A stretch of DNA of 64,000 nucleotides from Pithys albifrons albifrons (lineage: Eukaryota; Chordata; Aves; Passeriformes; Thamnophilidae): positions 3,233,195-3,297,194 of the forward strand of contig NC_092486.1 in the NCBI RefSeq assembly GCF_047495875.1, in the 5' to 3' direction. Position numbers and translations under genes: made by a program. Numbering within the stretch: position 1 is the stretch's first letter; each line of letters opens with the position of its first letter. Below are positions 1 through 12,228 of the stretch, piece by piece. The notes beneath the pieces were generated by a model. It was not told the origin of the DNA. It did not search any database and saw only the letters and a program-made list of their open reading frames with translations.

Positions 1-527
1 AGCTGAAGTCAGTGGTTTCCAGAGCACGGGACACATGGTTTGGGTTAAACAAAAGGCTCTGCATATTTTTGGGGCTTGTAATAGGAGTATACACCCAGGA
101 AACCAGCAGAAATTCTCCTTCAATCGCCCTTCAGCTTAATTAACTTGGCGTAGACAGGCGGAATGGATCCATTTGCAAAGACAAAGGTGTGAATTGCTTG
201 GTCTGCCGGCCCACCAAAGGGGAGACACTTCCAAAATATCCTATCTTAGTGGGTTAGCTAATGACCCTCTGATCTGCTGGAGCTGCTGCTGGAGCTTTTT
301 GACACCCAAATTCTCACTGAGCAGAGGTTTCTTATTTTAAATCTCTCACCTCTGCCTTTGGTATTGCTTAGAAATGGGGCACTTAAAAGTTATTCGAACA
401 GAGCGTCGGGTGATGGGTGAGTCACAGGGAGCGTGAGGTGCAGGGACCGAACGCCCGGATTAGTTCAGAGCTAGGAAAGATTAACAAGACTCCAAATCTG
501 CGCGCTTTTTTTGCCTTTTTTTTAATC

Positions 528-590
528 ATAGAATCACAATCCTGGAATAGTTTGGGTTGGGAGAGACCTGAAAACTCACCTTTTACCCCA
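528..590 (-). mobile_element. CR1 LINE 3'-end fragment
   Basis: The plus strand shows the reverse complement of a CR1 tail: an ATCATAGAATCAC-like start followed by a GTTTGGGTTGGGAGAGACCT-type block. It is a short, decayed 3' end. Confidence 0.7.
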
Positions 591-951
591 CACTGAAGGT
601 GAAACCTAAAGACATTTCCTATTGTTAAGGAAATTCTGGGCCAGAATGACTTTCAGGATGAGTTGTATGTAACTAAAAGCAATTACTGTGCTTTAAAAAT
701 AGAATAGTAGCCCATGAAAACCAGAACTACACTACACTCTCAACAGTAGTTGAAATGATGTGGAACACAACAATGACACAGGAGCACATTTCCTGAAGTT
801 CTCGCCTAAGTTTAAACCAAATAAAAGCTTTACTTTAATCCTCACTGGCTTTGTGCCACCGAGTCACTTCACACCATTCATATGCAGGCAGAGAAAAAAA
901 GAAAAGTTTTCCCCATTTCAAGTAAATGTTAAGCCCAGTTCAGACTATAGA

Positions 952-1262
952 ATCATGGAATGTTTTGGGTTGGGAAAAAAACCTTAAAAGTTCTTCCAGT
1001 GCCACCCCCTGCCGTGGGCAGGGACACCTTCCACTATCTCAGGTTGCTCCAGTCTGGCCTTGGACACTCCCAGGGATGGGGCAGCCACAGCTCCTCTGCC
1101 CAACCTGTGCCAGGGCCTGCCCACCCTCCCAGCCAGGAATTCCTTCCCAATATCCCACCTAACTGTGCCCTCTGGCAATGGGAAGCCATTCCCTGTGTCC
1201 TGTCCCCCCAGTTCTTTGTCCAAATTCCCTCTCCAGCAATTCCTGGAGCCTCTTTAGGCACT
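952..1262 (-). mobile_element. CR1 LINE 3'-end fragment
   Basis: The antisense CR1 3' end is recognisable by AGAATCATGGAATG, then TTTGGGTTGGG, the block CAGGGACACCTTCCACTATC, and a later AGGAATTCCTTCCCAATATC block, in the order expected of avian CR1 read in reverse complement. It is truncated at its 5' side, as most avian CR1 copies are. Confidence 0.85.
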
Positions 1263-1699
1263 GGAAGGGGCTCTAAAGCCGCCTGTGCTTCCTAAAGCCG
1301 CTTTCTCCTTCCATTCCAACCCTCAGAGCAGCCACCCCAGATCTCCATCATCTCAGTGAGATCAGACTTTCATTGGAATCCTTTTTCTCACCCACTGCCC
1401 CGATAACCTGCAGCAGCCGAGCTGTTTGTGCGCCGGCAGAAAAGTCCAAAGGTTCTACATTCTACGTTTTTTTCCTTGTTTTCCACCCTGAGCCGCCGGA
1501 ATAGCGTCAGGGCTTGTGGCTTTTCTCGCTCAGGGACGCTGAGTAATGGGGAAAAAATGCAACATGGAGAAGCAAGAAATCCCTGGGGAAACCGTTCCTG
1601 AGGGTTCCTACCTAAATCAGGAGTTTTGAAGTGAACGAACCGCGGGGAAATGAGGTGCGCTAAAAACTAAAAGTTCTGAGAAAAGTGAGTTCGGGAAAC

Positions 1700-2018
1700 T
1701 GAACTGCTCCGAAACCTCACGTGAAAAACCTGCTTGTGGTTTATTCGGCAGCCACACGATCACGAGGAGGTTTCGCGGACTTAACCTGCGCTGAAAGTTG
1801 GTGCTGCGCTCCACCCGCTTCCTCCTCCTCCGGAATTCGACCCGCCCCGAGCAATGATAAGCGCTGCCCGAACGGGTCCTTGCCAGTCTTGGAGGCAGCG
1901 CCATCGGAGCTGCTTGTCCCGAAGTGGCTCCCGAAACTGTTCCGAGCCGTGCCCGAGCCGTGCCCGCTCCATGCCCTCTCCCTGCCCACCCTACGCCCGC
2001 TCCGCTCCCACCGCCGCG
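1700..2018 (+). promoter_or_regulatory. Putative promoter/5' UTR of the TNFRSF10-like gene
   Basis: CpG density rises over about 1740-2160 and the region directly precedes the start codon. A CACGTG E-box lies near 1718. No TATA box is evident. The transcription start cannot be fixed from sequence alone. Confidence 0.4.
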
Positions 2019-5000
2019 ATGCTCCGGATGACCAGACCGCTCTGCCACCTCCTGCTGCTGCTCCTCGCGGTAGGTGGGCACGGCTCGGGCGTGGGGACCC
2101 TCCCGGCAGTGCGGCCAGGGGAGTCCGGACCCCCGTCGGGGCTGCGTGGGGCTATCGCGACATGCTCGGACTTGCTGCGCCGTCGAGGGGCACGGAGCGC
2201 TGGCGTGGCACGGGGTCCTGCGAGGGGAAGGGAGGGGAGGAAAAGGTGTTTAGGGGCTGTCCGGAGCTGGGGTGAGGGTTTAGCCGAATGGGGGGTGCCC
2301 CTGGGTGGGTTTGCCTGACGGCGAGCAGCGGATCGGGAGTCTCTTTATCACGGTTGGGAGGAGCGGCTTGTGCGAGTCGGGCGTGGGGGAGCACGGCGGA
2401 CTCACCTGGTCGGGAGGCTACGGGGAAAAGGGGGGGTGGGGGACCATCCACTGGTCCGGGGGATGAGGAGGGCTGAGGCTCAGGGGGGTCCCACACGGCT
2501 CAGAGGCTGTGGGTGCTCACCTGGTCCGGGGAATGGGGAGGGATTTAGGGTGGTCCCACACGGCTCAGGGGCTGTGGGTGCTCACCTGGTCCGGGGGATG
2601 GGGTTGGCTGAGGCTTTACGGTGTCCCACACAGCTCAGGGGCTGTGGGTGCTTATCTGGTCAGGGGGATGGGTAGGGCTTTAGGGTGTCCCACACGGCAC
2701 AGGGGCTGTGGGCGCTCACCTGGTCCGGGGGATGGGAAAGGGCTGAGGCTTTACGGTGTCCCACACAGCTCAGGGGCTGTGGGTGCTCACCTGCTCCGGC
2801 GGATGGGTAGGGCTTTAGGGTGTCCCACACGGCACAGGGGCTGTGGGTGCTCACCTGGTCAGGGGGATGGGTAGGGCTTTAGGGTGTCCCACACGGCACA
2901 GGGGCTGTGGGCGCTCACCTGGTCCGGGGGATGGGGTTGGCTGAGGCTTTAGGGGGTCCCACACGGCTCAGGGGCTGTGGGTGCTCACCTGCTCCGGCGG
3001 ATGGGAGGGAGTGGCTGAGGCGATGAGCCTTGGGAGGGTCACCTGGGCAGGTGGAGGTCAGGGGGCTCAGGGCTGTGGGGGTTCCCCAGGCAGGCCACAG
3101 AGGAGGTCCAGGGGGTGCAGGGTACGGAGGGGCACGGGGGAAGCGACATCGTGGAGAGGGAACAAAAAAGGGTGTCTGAGCTCTCCTGGGCGAGTGTTCG
3201 GGGAGCACATGGCGCAGTGAGGCCTCGGAGGCTTGACCTGTGGCTGCCCGAGCGCCAGAAGAGGGGATTTCCAGTGCCGTCGCTCCCGAGCCTTGTTTGC
3301 CGTTCCGTGTCGGGATCTCGGGCATTGTTGGATGCTTGGGGATGATGTTCTGACGCGGCGGGGTCTGCTGCGGGCGGCTCTGGGCTGCCCGGGGCAGGAA
3401 TGCTGCCTCTCCCACTTGCCCAAGTGATGTCCAAAGCCTCGGCACCGCCGTCCTGTAGGACAGAAAATCCCCATTGCGTGTATCCTATTTCCCCGTATAT
3501 GGGTTGGTGTTGAAATACCTAAACTCTGTTCTCTCTCACCTGAAGTCAGGGGGACCCTGCCCTGAGTTTTATCCCGGGACTGGCCTGTGATCCCGCTGCA
3601 ATGAGGGAGTCCAGCACACACGTGGGTGCTGCTCCCTCGCTGGAATTCCTCCCACTGACATCACCAGTGGCCATAAGAGGTTTTTAAAGAGAATCAGCTC
3701 CTCATCTGCTTCCTTCTGTATATTGTTTATCAGATACCTGATGAAGTCGGGCTTAACTAAACCCCTCACCTAAAGGCAAGCTCTTGACAGGCTTGAGTTT
3801 TGTCCCCTTTTATCGGTAAAAAGGGCGGGGAGCTTATCAGGAGAGTGGTGATTCACCGGACCCTGTGGTTGCATCATTCTGGAGCCAGGCCATGGGCAAT
3901 CCAGGAGGAGAGAGCGGAGGCCCTGGATGGATCTGTGTGTTTGCGGGAGCTCAGAATGCAGTGCGGGAAGTCCAGGGGAAAATCCCTGCGTTCATCAAAG
4001 CTGTGCTGTGTCCTGTGTGCCTGGAATCTCTTGTGTCCCTGGTGCTCCCTCGCTGCCACCAAGGGCTGTGGATTGATGCTTCATGGATGTTCAGTGACGG
4101 TCAGGAGTTCAGAGAGGGGTCTGTCCTCCCCTGCAAGGTCCAACTCCTTCATGGGATCGTTTCAGGAAAAAAAAAACGGAATGAGAGAAGAGAAATTTCA
4201 AAGTTTGAAGCTTTCCAGAACTTCCTTTCCAGACTTGATCATTCAGAAGAAGCTGATGAGGGATATTGAGGATTCCTTTGCCTCAAGGCAATGTGGCTTT
4301 TTGGGTTGTTTACTGTGGGTGAAAACTGCTCCTGAATTCAGTCATGTCTTGCCCAAGACTGGTGTCTCCCCATGGCTTGGTCAGGGCAGCAAGGTGCTGT
4401 GGGCTGATAACCCCGTCGTGCACTTGTTACATGTAAAGCAATGAAATAATCCCGTGACTAAGGGGGCTTTCCAAACAGTCTTGTTGCTGTCACATCCCTC
4501 ACAGCCTGGCAGGTTCTGGTGGGGAAGAAAAGACATTTTTTTTCCCCATGGAGACAAGTTGGGACAGGTTGTCCCCTCACTTCCAGGACCAGAGTGGGTG
4601 AAGCCCTGGAGCTCCTCAGCTGGATTAAAAAAAGCACTTTACAAACTTGCAAACCCTCACAGCTGGAGGCAGGAGAAGCAGAGCTAAAAGCTGGGAGATG
4701 CAGAGCCAGAAGGCACTGGAGGCACATGGATTTGATCCCTTTAAGTCAGAGTCTGGAGGTGGCCCCACTGCCAGGCTGGCCGGGGCTCAGGGACTCTGTG
4801 CTGTGGTGGAGTTTGCTCCTCTCCTCCTCTCCACGGCTGGTCTGGTCTCATTAATGGTGTTGGTGGGTTTGCATCAGCCTGAGCAGTCCCGTGACCACCC
4901 AACCTGCTGCTGCCACCCTTTCCTTGTCCAATGGTGGGAAGTATCCGGGGCGGAGGCAGGAGAGCAGCAGCCTGTGCTGAGCTGTGGCTGCAGAGGGGAC

Positions 5001-8000
5001 AGGATGGCTGGCGACTGCTGCCTCTATTGTTTAGCCTTTTCGGGGAACTTCTGACTCACGGGAGAAGTATTTGCTTTAAGAGGCAGATTTTAACACTCAG
5101 AAGGGGAAGGGAAAAGTGGCTCTTGCAGGCTGTCACTGTCATGATGTATCGCTCCCTGCAAGCAGAGGCAGAGAGGCAAAGGCTGGAGGTAGGGGCAGGG
5201 TTGTACCCAGTGATACTCACTGAGCTGGTATGTGCTGGCTGAGAGGCCAAAGGCATCCTCCCCCTTGGGTTAGGGTACATTGGGGTACCTTAAAAGCCCT
5301 CCAGAAGCTCAGGGGGCACGTGGCTGTTCCTTCCAGCCAGGTCAGGAAGAGCCGAGCGCCGGCACAAAGGGCAGGAAGAGCCAGCGGAAAAGTTGTGTTG
5401 CTGATCCGCAGCAGGATAACAGGAATAATGCAGGAACACGAGGACAGGCTGTCCCCTGGGCCCTGGAGCAGCTCAGGTCTTTCTTGTGGGCACAGGAGCC
5501 CCGTGGCAGCCTTGACACGGGGCCGGTTTCCTCCCACAAGCCTGTTCCCCTTCCCTACCCTTCCCTTCCCTTCGGTTTGGGGCTGAAATTGGGGAAGGAA
5601 AAGGGGCCTGTCGTTATCCTAAGGAAGCTTTAGGGAGTCCTTGCCTTGCTGATAACCTGGCACGGAGGAATCCCACTGCAAACTCCTCCCCCCTGGTACA
5701 GGGGGAGCCTCAAGGGCATGTTTGGCCTCTGCCCCCTGTGGGTTTCAGCCATCCCAGAGCTGCTCTGCTGCTCCACCCGAGCACTCTGGGCACAGCAGCT
5801 CTTGCCCTTCTCTTTCTTTCCTTGCCCTGTGGACTTGGGGTGGTTTTTAACTCAGGTTGTTGTGTATTTTTTAACAGGTAGCTGCTTTTGGCACTGATGC
5901 AGCAGCACTGAATAGGATGAACTATCCAGATCTGTTGAACTCAAGCAGGACAAAGAGAGATGTTTACAACGTGTGTCCCCCGGGTAAGGTGGTCTCCATA
6001 CTGATCCCACCATGGCAGAGCTGGCATGGCCTTGCTTTTTGTGAGGGGCAGCAGGTGCTCCTGCTCTCCACTGTTCTGCTGTCGTGGATCTAAGGACTCA
6101 TTATGGGAATATTTTCTTTTTGTCGATTCCTCATTTTTCTCTGAGCTTCACTGGTAGTGAGATCACAGAATCATCCAAGTTGGAAAAGTCTTCCAACACC
6201 ATCAAGTCCAACATTGTGCCCGATCCCCACCTTGTCACCCAGCCAAGAGCACTGAGTGCCACATCCAGTCATTCCTTGGACACCTCCAGGGATAGGGATT
6301 CCACTCCACTAAATCCCTGGGTGGCTCATTCCAACATTTAAGAATGTTTTCCATGAAGAAATTCCTCCTGATGTCCTACCTGAACCTCTCCTGGCCCGGC
6401 CTGAGGCTGTGCCCTCTGCTCCTGTCCCCGTGCCTTGGAGCAGAGCCTGACCCCCCCCAGCTCCCCACTCCTGGCTGGGATTGCAGAGCCAGAAGGTCCC
6501 CCCTGAGCCTCCTTTTCTCCAGCTGAGCCCCCCCAGCTGCTCCTGGTGCTCCAGACCCTTCCCCACCTCCGTTCCCTTCCCTAGACATGCTCCAGCCCCT
6601 CAGTGTCTCTCTTGCCACGAGAGGCCCAGACCTGGACACAGCACTTGAGGTGCCTCAGCAGTACCCATCACAGGGGGCAATCCCTGCCCTGGTCCTGTTG
6701 GTCACACTGGTTTTGATCCAGGCCAGGTGCCATTGGCCTTCTTGGCCACCTGGGCATGCACAGGTGCACAGACATCTCCATCCTGTGCTGTGGGTTCAGA
6801 GATGCCCTTCCTCTTGCAGGCACCTACTTTGCAAAGTACTGTGAAGACCCAGAGGGCTGCAGCAACTGTTTGCCCTGCAAGGACAACGAATACATGGAGC
6901 GCCCAAACTACGGCGACTCCTGCTATGAGTGCCTGAAGTGCAGGGAAGGTATGAGCTGGTGGGGAAGAGGGTGGTGATGGCTGGTGGATGGTCACCTGCA
7001 GTGTCACCAGAGAGTGGCTGGGAGCAGGCTGGCTGTGGAGCTGGTGTAGCAGCTCATGCCAGACCTACATCTGTGTCCAATGCAGAGCTTGGACACGAGA
7101 CCTCCGCAAGGACCATGAGGATGAGGCTCCCGGCAGATTGGAGGCTGCTGGTGGAGCTGGATCCAAGCATTGCTTTTCCCTTGGTATGGGCAGGTGTGGG
7201 GGAGGAAAGGGCAAGGCTGAAATGCAACAGCAGGGAGTGACTTGTTCTTCCTGGGGCTTGGGGCTCAGCTGGGGGTCATTATGGCACAGAGGTGGCACAG
7301 AGCCGTGTTTTCTGCTGCCCACAGATCAGGTGGAGTTGAGTCCCTGCCAAACCACCAGGAACAGGGAGTGTGTGTGCAAGGAGGGCACCTTCTGCGACCC
7401 GAGCCAGCCCTGCGAGATGTGCCAGAAGTGCCGGTCCCAGTGAGTTGGGGGTCTCAGTGGGTCTGTGCCTGTGCCTGTGCCAGCAGCTCCAGCTGCTGAG
7501 CCTTCCTTGCCTCCCTCTTTTCCAGGTGTCCCAAGGGTCAGGAGGTGCTGTCTCCTTGCAGACCCGACAAAGACACCCAGTGTGGTCCTGCCACAAACAA
7601 CAGCTCCTTCTCCTGTGAGTGGGGGGCTGCTGGAGGAGGGAAGATGGGCTGAGGGATGGAGGTGGGAGATGCTGCTGAGGGGACCAGGAGCAGTTCCTCA
7701 CACACCTGTTTTTGCTGCTTTAGACCACTGGATTATCCTGATCATGGCGCTCGTGGCCGTAGCCCTGTTGGTCTGCTGCATCTGGAAGTGCCGCTGCTGT
7801 TGCCCAGGTGAGCACCAGGTGCAGGGGACCCCCAGAGCACTCACTTTGTGTCCGGCCTCTGCGATGGTGTGGGCTGGGTGGGAAGAGAGATCTGCCTGGG
7901 GAAAGAGGAACCACAACACTGTTTTCATCTTCCAGGGGATGAGGGAAACCCAATCACGAAGTCCTGCGGTGTGATGGTGAGTTGCCAGGACAGCAGCAGG

Positions 8001-9345
8001 GTAGTGACTCTGGGGGGCTGGGGTGAGGTCCCCCATGCCCTCTGCTTTCCACTTGCCCTGCAGCTCCTGGGAAGGCTGGAGGAGCAGGGGGATGAGTCTC
8101 ATCCCTGCAGGGATGTGGTGGAGCTGGGCCAAGCAGAGGAGGGTCCTCCTGTGTGCTTGCAGTCCCCTTCACAGTGCCATGAGCCCCTCCCTGGCAGAGG
8201 TGCTGGCACATCCAGGGTCCCCAGTGGAGACCTCAGAGTAAAGGGAGGGCTGCTCGAGATGAGCAAGCAAGCCATGCCCTTGAACCCATGGCAGGGCAGA
8301 TGCTGCAGGTGGCATCCCTGGACCACCCAACATGGTTTGTGTTCCTCTCCTGCCACAGAACTACGTGATGCAAAAGCTGATGTGGTGCCAGAGGGTGAGC
8401 GTGGGGACACAGGACAATGAACGCAACGAGCAGCGCTCCCACGATCAGCTCGTCCCTGACGCTGCCGAGCCCGAGGGACATGAGCGTGACCCTCAGGCCG
8501 AGGTCTGGTGCTTCCCTCTGCCTGCCCCAAGCTGATCAGCTTGGGGGGCTTCCAGGGCTGCTGCACAGTTTCCATGGGAGGTGGTGAAGGGTCTGCTGTC
8601 CTTGCTCTGGGTTCAGGACTGCTGGAGTCCTCTGTGGGTTTAATGCTGATGCTGAGCAAACAGACAGCTCTTCTCTCCCTGGCCAGGATCCCTGAGGCAG
8701 CTCTCCCTGGTCGTGGCCTGCTGCCATCCCAGAGCTAGAAAACCATGGGGGGTGGGATTGGTCTCCTGCTCCAACAGCTCCTGTTGAGAGAGAGAGGGTC
8801 TCCAATCCCCACACTGCGAGGCTTGGGCGTAGTGTTTGTGTCAGGGCTTAGTGGGACACTGTCATTCCAGGTGATGCTGCCCAGTGCAAGACCCAGGAGG
8901 AGTCTCATTCCACCAGAGGGGAGAAAGCCTGATTTGGGTAAGTGTTGGGGCCCATTGGATGTGCTATGGGGCAGAGGGAGTGAGATTTCCCACCCAGCTG
9001 CCCGTGCTGTCCTGTTTTCTGAGCTTTCCCCTTCTCCTTCCAGCACTGCGAGACACTTTCGACACCTTTGCTGAACAGCTTGACTTTGACTACTGGCGTA
9101 AATTCGGCCGAAACCTTGACATGGGGGTCAACGATCTGCCACAGCAGAGAGACGACGAGGAGTTGTATAAAATGCTCCAGAAGTGGCATCAGAAAATGGG
9201 GTCTGATGCCTCTGTGAACATGCTGCTGGAGACCCTGGACCAGCTCGATCTCCGTGGGGTTGCAGACATCATCTCTGACGAGCTGCGCAGCAAGGGTTGG
9301 AACGAAGCCACAGGGGAGGCCAGTAATGGCCATGCTGTGCCCTAA
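2019..9345 (+). CDS. TNFRSF10B: TNFRSF10-type TRAIL death receptor (TNFRSF10B/TVB-like)
   Basis: Ten coding exons join in frame: 2019-2069, 5878-5983, 6820-6948, 7325-7439, 7526-7614, 7724-7807, 7936-7976, 8359-8394 (or to 8502), 8871-8937 and 9044-9345. All have AG acceptors and mostly GTRAG donors. The product is 339 aa, or about 375 aa with the longer exon 8. In order it shows a Leu-rich signal peptide (exon 1), a partial first cysteine-rich domain, further Cys-rich TNFR repeats (exons 3-5), an NNSS glycosylation motif, and one membrane span with a cytosolic CRCCC cluster (exon 6). A linker with the PRRSLIPPEG block follows, and the last exon holds a death domain (LRDTFDTFAEQLDFDYW...ELRSKG). 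Family knowledge: it binds TRAIL and recruits FADD/caspase-8 at the plasma membrane; the chicken orthologue is also the receptor for avian leukosis virus subgroups B, D and E. Position next to RHOBTB2 supports the orthology. Exon 8 length is uncertain. Confidence 0.9.
2440..3015. repeat. Minisatellite, ~65-bp unit, in TNFRSF10-like intron 1
   Basis: About eight to nine copies of a 63-70 bp unit. The recurrent core is GGCTCAGGGGCTGTGGGTGC then TCACCTGGTCCGGGGGATGG. Copies differ mainly in the segment between GGATGG and TCCCACAC. Each unit holds a CACCTG E-box; on the minus strand this reads CCAGGTGAG, a 5' splice-site consensus. Confidence 0.9.
3016..5877 (+). other. Remainder of TNFRSF10-like intron 1
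   Basis: No further exon is supported between the minisatellite and the exon 2 acceptor at 5876-5877. The sequence is mostly unique, GC-moderate DNA. Open frames of up to about 215 codons here (for example 3800-4444) lack splice context and recognisable domains. Confidence 0.6.
6158..6760 (-). mobile_element. CR1 LINE fragment in intron 2
   Basis: An antisense CR1 about 600 bp long. It begins with the tail ATCACAGAATCATCC, then CCAACACCATCAAGTCCAAC, AGGGATAGGGATTCCAC and GAGCCTCCTTTTCTCCAGC, which are CR1 3' blocks in reverse complement. It ends about 60 bp before the exon 3 acceptor. Confidence 0.85.
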
Positions 9346-9950
9346 AGCCACATCCTTCCCAGAACACTTGAATTTTCATTGTTTGTATCTCTGCCATGGC
9401 CCTTCTCTTCTTGAAGCCATTGTAGAGTTGAGCTGAATCAGGAGGAGCTGATCTTCTCATGAAGTACGAACCTCATGGCCCCTCCCTGTTAAAACTACGG
9501 GCTCAACGTTGGTGCTTCCTTATGAAATCCAAGTGTTCTCTTTGTTTCACTGAGTCAAGGCAAAGAGCCTGAAATGATTGCAAGCTGCCTCTGGGACCAT
9601 CCCACTTGGAAGCACTGGTACTACATGTATTCTTCAACCTCACTGCAGAGAAAGGTTTCTGCAGGTTTTAAGTGTCTCTGCAGTTTTTAACCAAATCATC
9701 CTTTCTTTTGGAGATTTCCTGACATTATGAAATAGCTTCTGCTTCTAAGCAAGCCTCATACTGTCTGCTCAGTGGGCATCCTTAACTGAGACCTTTGGTC
9801 ACTTTCTGTTGCCTATGTTTTGTTTAAGTTAAGTTATGTTTGGTGCTTCTGCTCGTTGTCAAGAATCAGTTTGAAACTGGACTTTGAGGGGAGAGTGGGA
9901 ACAATTTACTTGCACTATGATCACTGGGGTTGCCTAAGAAAAGGGACAGT
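9346..9950 (+). other. 3' UTR of the TNFRSF10-like gene (extent uncertain)
   Basis: Unique AT-richer sequence follows the TAA stop. I find no AATAAA or ATTAAA before 10.8 kb, so the transcript end cannot be placed. The 3' UTR may run through the CR1 at 9950-10540 and converge on the RHOBTB2 3' UTR, since the two genes are tail to tail. Confidence 0.5.
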
Positions 9951-10540
9951 GCAGGGATCATCTAGTCCAACCCTGCTGCCATGAGAAGGGACATCTTCCA
10001 CTAGACCAGATTGCTCCAAGTCCTGTCCAGTCTGACTTTGTTTCCAGGGGTGGAGCAGCCACCACTTCTGGGCAAACTGTGCCGGTGTTTAACTACACCC
10101 TCATTTTAAAAAGGTTTTGCTAATACCTAATCCCTCTTCAGTTTGGAGCTTTTCCCTCTTGTCCTGTCACTCCAGGCCATTGTCCAAAGTCCCTCTCCTG
10201 CTCTCCTGGAGTCCCTCTAAGCACTGGAAGGTACTCCAGTCTCCCTGGCTCCTTCTCCAGGTGAGCACCTCCTCATCTCCCAGGCTGGCTCCAGAGCAGA
10301 GGGGCTCCAACCCTCAGAGCATCTCTGTGGCCTCCTCCGGACTTGTTCCATCAGCTCCACATCCTTCTGATGTTGGGAGGCTGCAGAGGTGCAGGTGGGG
10401 TCTCACCAGAGCTGAGTAGAGGGGAAAAATCATCTCCCTGGGCCTGCTGGTCACAGTTTAGTTCCATTCCCTTGGCTGTGGGGTGGCTTTGCAGTCCCTG
10501 TGTCTCCAGCCAGCATGGAAATGTGAATGCACTGAAAATC
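9950..10540 (-). mobile_element. CR1 LINE fragment
   Basis: An antisense CR1. It opens with a GGATCATCTAGTCCAACCCTG-type block and continues with CATCTTCCACTAGACCAGATT and later CTCCAGGTGAGCACCTCCTC-like sequence. It lies in the convergent intergenic or 3' UTR interval between the receptor and RHOBTB2. Confidence 0.8.
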
Positions 10541-10821
10541 TGAGCATGACCAGGGGTACCTGCCATCCATTCTCCAGCTGGATGGGTTACTCCTCACTGT
10601 GCCCCTCATATGTTGCTCAGGGACAACTTAGCTGGAAAAACTACTGGATTACTTGAGCTGGCTACATGTCCTGCCACCCCAGTGTATCCCAGTCCACCAG
10701 GACCTTACCCAGTGTGGTGGGAGCAGGCCAGGGCTGCCCTCAGTATTCCTGCTCCCACCACTTCTCCTCCACCCACTAAACCTGAAAAAACCACGACAGC
10801 AGAAGAAATGTGTATTTGTTA

Positions 10822-10827
10822 TTTATT
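10822..10827 (-). terminator. Candidate distal poly(A) signal of RHOBTB2
   Basis: TTTATT on the plus strand gives AATAAA on the minus strand, inside an AT-rich block (10800-11000) of typical 3'-UTR-end character with a TGTAAACA motif. Use of this site would give RHOBTB2 a 3' UTR of about 2.1 kb, in the usual range for this gene. Confidence 0.5.
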
Positions 10828-12228
10828 TAGCAATTGTTTACATACATTTAACTTAAAAGTTAATATAAAAATATTGGTATTTTGATATGCATGGTTGTTA
10901 AGTGTTTGTTATACAGAGTTCTGGCCCAGCCAGTGTGATATTTCCAGTTTGTACAGATCTGTTTATGAAGGAAGAATCAACTTTTTAAAAAAAAAAAATC
11001 CTCCTGATGTCTCATCTGGTTTTATTTTCCCCACCCCGTGCTCTGCCAGGGTTTCAATGGGCACCAAAGGAGCTGGACCAGATGCTCAGCAGCTGCTCCC
11101 TATGGTGCTGAGGACCCAACCCATGGAATCGGTGCATCCCAATGGGAATGGTCCTCACCAGCGATGCTTCTGCTGGGGAAAGCCCTCAGCAGCCAGCCTG
11201 GCCTCTGCCTTCCCCCCTACCCCACGAGTCCCCATGCTCTGTCCCCTGTAAGGAGGGTGAAATCTGTCCCTCCTGCAGGGCTGGGACCCTGGGCAGGAAC
11301 TGCTCCAGCCCCACCCAGCCAGGGCTCTGTGTGCTGCAATAGCTGTGTTGCAAATCCATGCACTGCTTAGTGAGACAAGGACTCTGCTGGCTCCCAAAAA
11401 GCCCCTGGGGCTGCCCACCAGCCCCTGCACTGCAGGTGGGTTTGATCCAGAGCGCTGGGGCAAGTGCAAAAAGCAGGAGCTGTCGGTGACCTGCCAGAGG
11501 GGCCGTGCCCAAGGTGCTGTCCCGGGCAGCCCCTCGTGCCTCCAGAGCATGCAGACCTGGGCAGGGAGCTCCTGCAGGGCCAGGCACATGCAGGATGGAG
11601 TGCCAGGACACAGGGAGGCTCAAGGTCCTAGCCTGGGCAAGGCAAACAGGACTGGAAAGCAGCAGAGAGCACCCAGAGTGGGAAGGGAAAGAAACTTGTG
11701 GTCCTACCTGCTCTCTGGGGGCTGGAGACAGAGAGGGTGAGCTCGCTGGAGCTGCCACCTCCCTCCTGCGTCCGTGGCTGAGGGTGAGCATGCGAAATGA
11801 GAGGCTCCAAAGTGCTCTGCGAGGCCAGCTGGGAAGAGGAGCAATGTGGTGTGGGAGGGGACACACCAGGAGCATCCCTTTGTGCTCCCTCCAACAGCAG
11901 CCTCTGCCAGGGATTGGCTCTTTCCCCGTCCCAGCTGGGGAGGGCGAGGGGAGGTTTGGGTCCTTCCTGCCCTGCCTGGCAGCCCAGCAAAGCTCTGGGG
12001 CTGTGCACCTGCAAGGACACAGGTGGGACATGCAGAGTTAGTCTGAAGGAAAAGCCACCTCTGTTGGACAAGGGATTTGGATGGATGGATCCTGCTTCCC
12101 TGTCCCTGTCCATCCTGGGAGTGCTGGAAGGGAGTGATGGTGTCACCCCAAGGAGGGCACAAGGATGTGCCATGTCCAGCTGCTCCCTCCCAAACACACA
12201 GGGACCACGTTGGGCTTTTAAAACACCA

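Larger units (their letters stand above)
1..1700. other. Upstream intergenic region with CR1 debris
   Basis: No exon of a recognisable gene was found here. The stretch holds two CR1 fragments (about 528-590 and 952-1262, both antisense) separated by ordinary AT-moderate sequence. The short open frames over 926-1295 read through the CR1 fragment and are not genes. Confidence 0.6.
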
